Source: Olivibacter jilunii (lineage in GTDB: Bacteria > Bacteroidota > Bacteroidia > Sphingobacteriales > Sphingobacteriaceae). Taken from it: a DNA stretch of 64,000 nt. How positions within the stretch are numbered: position 1 is the stretch's first letter; each line of letters starts with the position of its first letter. Below are positions 61,815 through 64,000 of this stretch, one piece after another. The stretch is from positions 50,849 through 114,848 of the forward strand of contig NZ_LR027861.1 of assembly GCF_900607235.1 (NCBI RefSeq), in the 5' to 3' direction. Under the pieces are notes generated by a model, which saw only the letters and a list, made by a program, of their open reading frames with translations, made no database searches and had not been told where the DNA came from. The position numbers were made by a program, and so were the translations under genes.

Positions 61815-63287
61815 TTAATAAGCCTTAGCAAACAACACCCGTTGTTTTGATGGTTTGCCCGTAAATATACACGTTCCTTCTTCCTCTTTATTATTAAGAG
61901 GAATACAGCGGATGGTCGCTTTGGTTTCCTCCTTGACTCTTTTCTCCGTTTCTACTGTACCATCCCAATGGGCCGAGATAAAGCCGCCCTCCCCTTCAAG
62001 CACCTTTTTAAATTCTTCATAAGAATTTACTTCGGTAATGTGTGCATCGCGGTAAGTTAGTGCTTTTTGGTAGATATTCTCCTGTATAGTAATTAATAAT
62101 TGTTCGATGGCTTCCGCTAATCCTGTTTGCGGAACCGTTTCTTTGCTTTGCGTATCCCTTCTTGCCAGCTCCACAGTTCCATTTTGCAAATCACGAGCTC
62201 CTATCGCTACACGGACCGGCACTCCCTTAAGCTCCCATTCGGCAAATTTGAATCCGGGACGTTGCGTATCACGGTCGTCATATTTGGCGGAAATCCCCTT
62301 TTGCTTCAATTGTGCTATTAAGTTATCGGCAAGTGCGCCTATCTGCCGGCTCTCTTCTTCTGTTTTATAAATCGGTACAATAACTACTTGGATAGGCGCT
62401 AATTTAGGAGGCAAAACCAATCCGGCATCATCCGAGTGGGCCATAATTAAAGCACCCATCAAGCGGGTAGATACCCCCCAAGAGGTTGCCCATACATAAT
62501 CCAGCTTGCCTTCTTTCGACGTAAATTTAACGTCAAAGGCCTTTGCAAAATTCTGCCCTAAAAAGTGGGAGGTGCCTGCCTGTAAAGCTTTACCATCTTG
62601 CATAAGCGCCTCGATGCAATAGGTATCTAAAGCTCCCGCAAAACGTTCGTTCTCCGTTTTTCTTCCACGAACCACAGGTAAAGCCATCCATTCTTCGGCA
62701 AAAGTAGCGTATACATTCAGCATACGTTCTGTTTCTTCCACAGCTTCCTCGCTTGTGGCATGCGCCGTATGCCCTTCTTGCCATAAAAATTCAGCTGTTC
62801 TCAAAAATAGACGCGTGCGCATCTCCCAACGTACGACATTGGCCCATTGATTGACCAAGATGGGTAAATCGCGATAAGACTGTATCCAGCCTTTGTAAGT
62901 ATTCCATATAATGGTTTCCGAGGTTGGTCTTACAATTAACTCTTCCTCTAATTTTGCCTCTTCGTCAACAATGATTTGTCCATTTCCGTCATTTTTAAGA
63001 CGGTAGTGTGTCACAACGGCACACTCTGTGGCAAAACCTTCCACGTGAGAAGCCTCTTTTGAAAAAAATGACTTTGGTATGAAGAGCGGAAAATAGGCGT
63101 TGCTGTGGCCGGTGTCTTTAAACATTTGGTCAAGTGCCGCTTGCATTTTTTCCCATATAGCGTATCCATAGGGCTTAATAACCATACATCCACGTACGGC
63201 GGAATGTTCTGCTAAATCGGCTTTACTTACTAATTCATTATACCATTGCGAATAGTCTTCATTTCTGCTAGTTATACCTTTACTCAT
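61815..63287 (-). CDS. proS: Prolyl-tRNA synthetase (archaeal/eukaryal type)
   Basis: A 490-residue class II synthetase of the short ProRS type (no editing insertion). Motifs: [45 protein letters not shown] and [16 protein letters not shown]. An anticodon-binding domain (about 295-400) and a C-terminal domain follow. The protein ends AKAY; a terminal tyrosine is conserved in this type. It charges tRNA-Pro; the tRNA-Pro gene in this window is far away. The promoter region is shared with the lipoprotein gene. Confidence 0.96.
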   Translation of the reverse strand: MSKGITSRNEDYSQWYNELVSKADLAEHSAVRGCMVIKPYGYAIWEKMQAALDQMFKDTGHSNAYFPLFIPKSFFSKEASHVEGFATECAVVTHYRLKNDGNGQIIVDEEAKLEEELIVRPTSETIIWNTYKGWIQSYRDLPILVNQWANVVRWEMRTRLFLRTAEFLWQEGHTAHATSEEAVEETERMLNVYATFAEEWMALPVVRGRKTENERFAGALDTYCIEALMQDGKALQAGTSHFLGQNFAKAFDVKFTSKEGKLDYVWATSWGVSTRLMGALIMAHSDDAGLVLPPKLAPIQVVIVPIYKTEEESRQIGALADNLIAQLKQKGISAKYDDRDTQRPGFKFAEWELKGVPVRVAIGARDLQNGTVELARRDTQSKETVPQTGLAEAIEQLLITIQENIYQKALTYRDAHITEVNSYEEFKKVLEGEGGFISAHWDGTVETEKRVKEETKATIRCIPLNNKEEEGTCIFTGKPSKQRVLFAKAY

Positions 63288-63386
63288 TGTTGTATGTTTG
63301 GAATAAAAATTGTACTTTAAATGGAAAGCAAAAGGAACTGTTAAAATTTGTTAAAAATGTTAAAATCACTGTAAAGTTACTTCCAT

Positions 63387-63419
63387 TTTGCGAATGTAAG
63401 GATTATTAAATTATTTTTG
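63387..63419 (+). promoter_or_regulatory. Bacteroidota-type promoter for the terminal lipoprotein gene
   Basis: TTTG (63387-63390), 21 bases, then TATTTTTG (63412-63419), a close match to the TTTG/TAnnTTTG consensus. It would give a leader of about 95 bases before ATG 63519. Confidence 0.65.
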
Positions 63420-63518
63420 TAGCAGACGCATTTTTACAACCGTTTACCTATTAAACCTTTTCGGTTTAACGGTGTCTAACGTTATAAAGACCACAAAATT
63501 ATTTGAAAGGAAAGAACA

Positions 63519-64000
63519 ATGAAAAGTAAACCATTAATCATAAAAAGTGCCATATTGATAGGTGCCTTATCCTTAGGATCTTGCGCTACCAGTCAGTACG
63601 CACAGAATACTTTTCAGGATGATGTTTATGGAGGGAAGACAAAGGCAAAGGAGATCGCCTATCGCAGCCCGGACTATTACGATGAGTATGCCGAGCCTGC
63701 AGAAGGTTACGATGAATATGCAGATACGGATACCAATGCTTATGCCGACCAATATGCAGATCAGAATGGAAGATATTACGACGATGAATATGCGGACAGC
63801 TATGGGGATGCATATGCAGACGAATATAGCGACTCTGAATATGCCAATCGTATCAATCGCTTTTACTATGCGACACCAGGCATGTCCTATTACGACCCAT
63901 TTTTTGACCCTTGGTATGGCTATGCCGGCTGGGGCGGTGGTTTTGGCTGGGGCGGCGGCTTCGGCTTAGGTTTTGGTTGGAGAAGTGGCTGGGGTTGGGG
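63519..64000 (+). CDS. Tyr/Asp- and Gly/Trp-rich lipoprotein, truncated by window end
   Basis: An open frame of at least 160 codons running off the window. AAAGGAAAG lies just before the ATG. The lipobox LGSC gives C20. The mature part has repeats of DEYAD/YADxYAD type (about 50-110), then a Gly/Trp-rich segment (WGGGFGWGGGFGLG...). The pattern suggests a low-complexity surface lipoprotein. No function is assigned. Confidence 0.8.
   Translation, partial: MKSKPLIIKSAILIGALSLGSCATSQYAQNTFQDDVYGGKTKAKEIAYRSPDYYDEYAEPAEGYDEYADTDTNAYADQYADQNGRYYDDEYADSYGDAYADEYSDSEYANRINRFYYATPGMSYYDPFFDPWYGYAGWGGGFGWGGGFGLGFGWRSGWGW

Overview
The window looks like a chromosome segment of a Bacteroidota bacterium, most probably a member or relative of the Sphingobacteriaceae. 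The evidence is many lipoproteins with Bacteroidota-style lipoboxes, a TonB-dependent receptor with a carboxypeptidase-like N-terminal domain, hybrid histidine kinases, a nan cluster and beta-propeller phytase, weak Shine-Dalgarno sequences, and several promoters of the Bacteroidota type (TTG, about 20 bases, TAnnTTTG). There is no phage, transposase, CRISPR array or rRNA. One tRNA (Pro, TGG) is present.

Layout. 0.3-10.3 kb: a signalling and exopolysaccharide locus. On the minus strand are a GAF/PAS hybrid kinase, a CheY-like regulator, a membrane-anchored HEAT-like protein and a 1154-residue fusion of a GT2 polysaccharide synthase to an LTA-synthase/sulfatase-type transferase; a YaiO-like outer-membrane protein converges on them. 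10.5-16.2 kb: small housekeeping or accessory genes (lipoproteins, alpha/beta hydrolase, GroES-like protein, PQQ sugar dehydrogenase, DUF92 protein, YceI protein), including a 57-residue HTH-like ORF. 16.4-20.6 kb: a plus-strand D-galactonate operon (dgoA-D-T-K). 20.6-28.9 kb: a minus-strand sialic acid operon (two sialidases, two NAL/DHDPS-family aldolases, NanM-like kelch protein, MFS transporter) below a MocR-type regulator. The two sugar-acid operons converge with only two bases between them. 29.2-33.8 kb: PanE-like and SDR dehydrogenases, a membrane-bound AraC regulator, a DUF4350-like protein and what look like decayed gene remnants. 33.9-36.0 kb: an ArsR/AHSA1/47-residue membrane protein/AlkD-like operon with twin palindromic operators. 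36.1-36.35 kb: tRNA-Pro with a complex palindromic element. 36.4-43.9 kb: a TetR-TolC-MFP-RND efflux operon followed by glycerate kinase. 44-49.9 kb: M13 peptidase, a CBS/cysteine synthase-like enzyme and a LytS/LytTR pair. 50-57.3 kb: phytase, TPR-HTH regulator, TonB receptor and a second propeller protein, probably phytate or phosphate scavenging. 57.3-63.3 kb: MBL-rhodanese protein, MnmD, TIGR02757 protein, cystathionine synthase/lyase and ProRS. The window ends inside a Gly/Trp/Tyr-rich lipoprotein gene.

The most unusual signal is a family of degenerate 7-8 bp tandem arrays in at least nine intergenic regions. Most have a left half in one orientation and a right half in the other, and several run into the 3' ends of genes and supply the last codons and stop. 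Second is the glycosyltransferase-phosphotransferase fusion. Third are two very clean promoter/operator arrangements (TetR and ArsR) in which the palindrome fills the spacer between the -33 and -7 elements.
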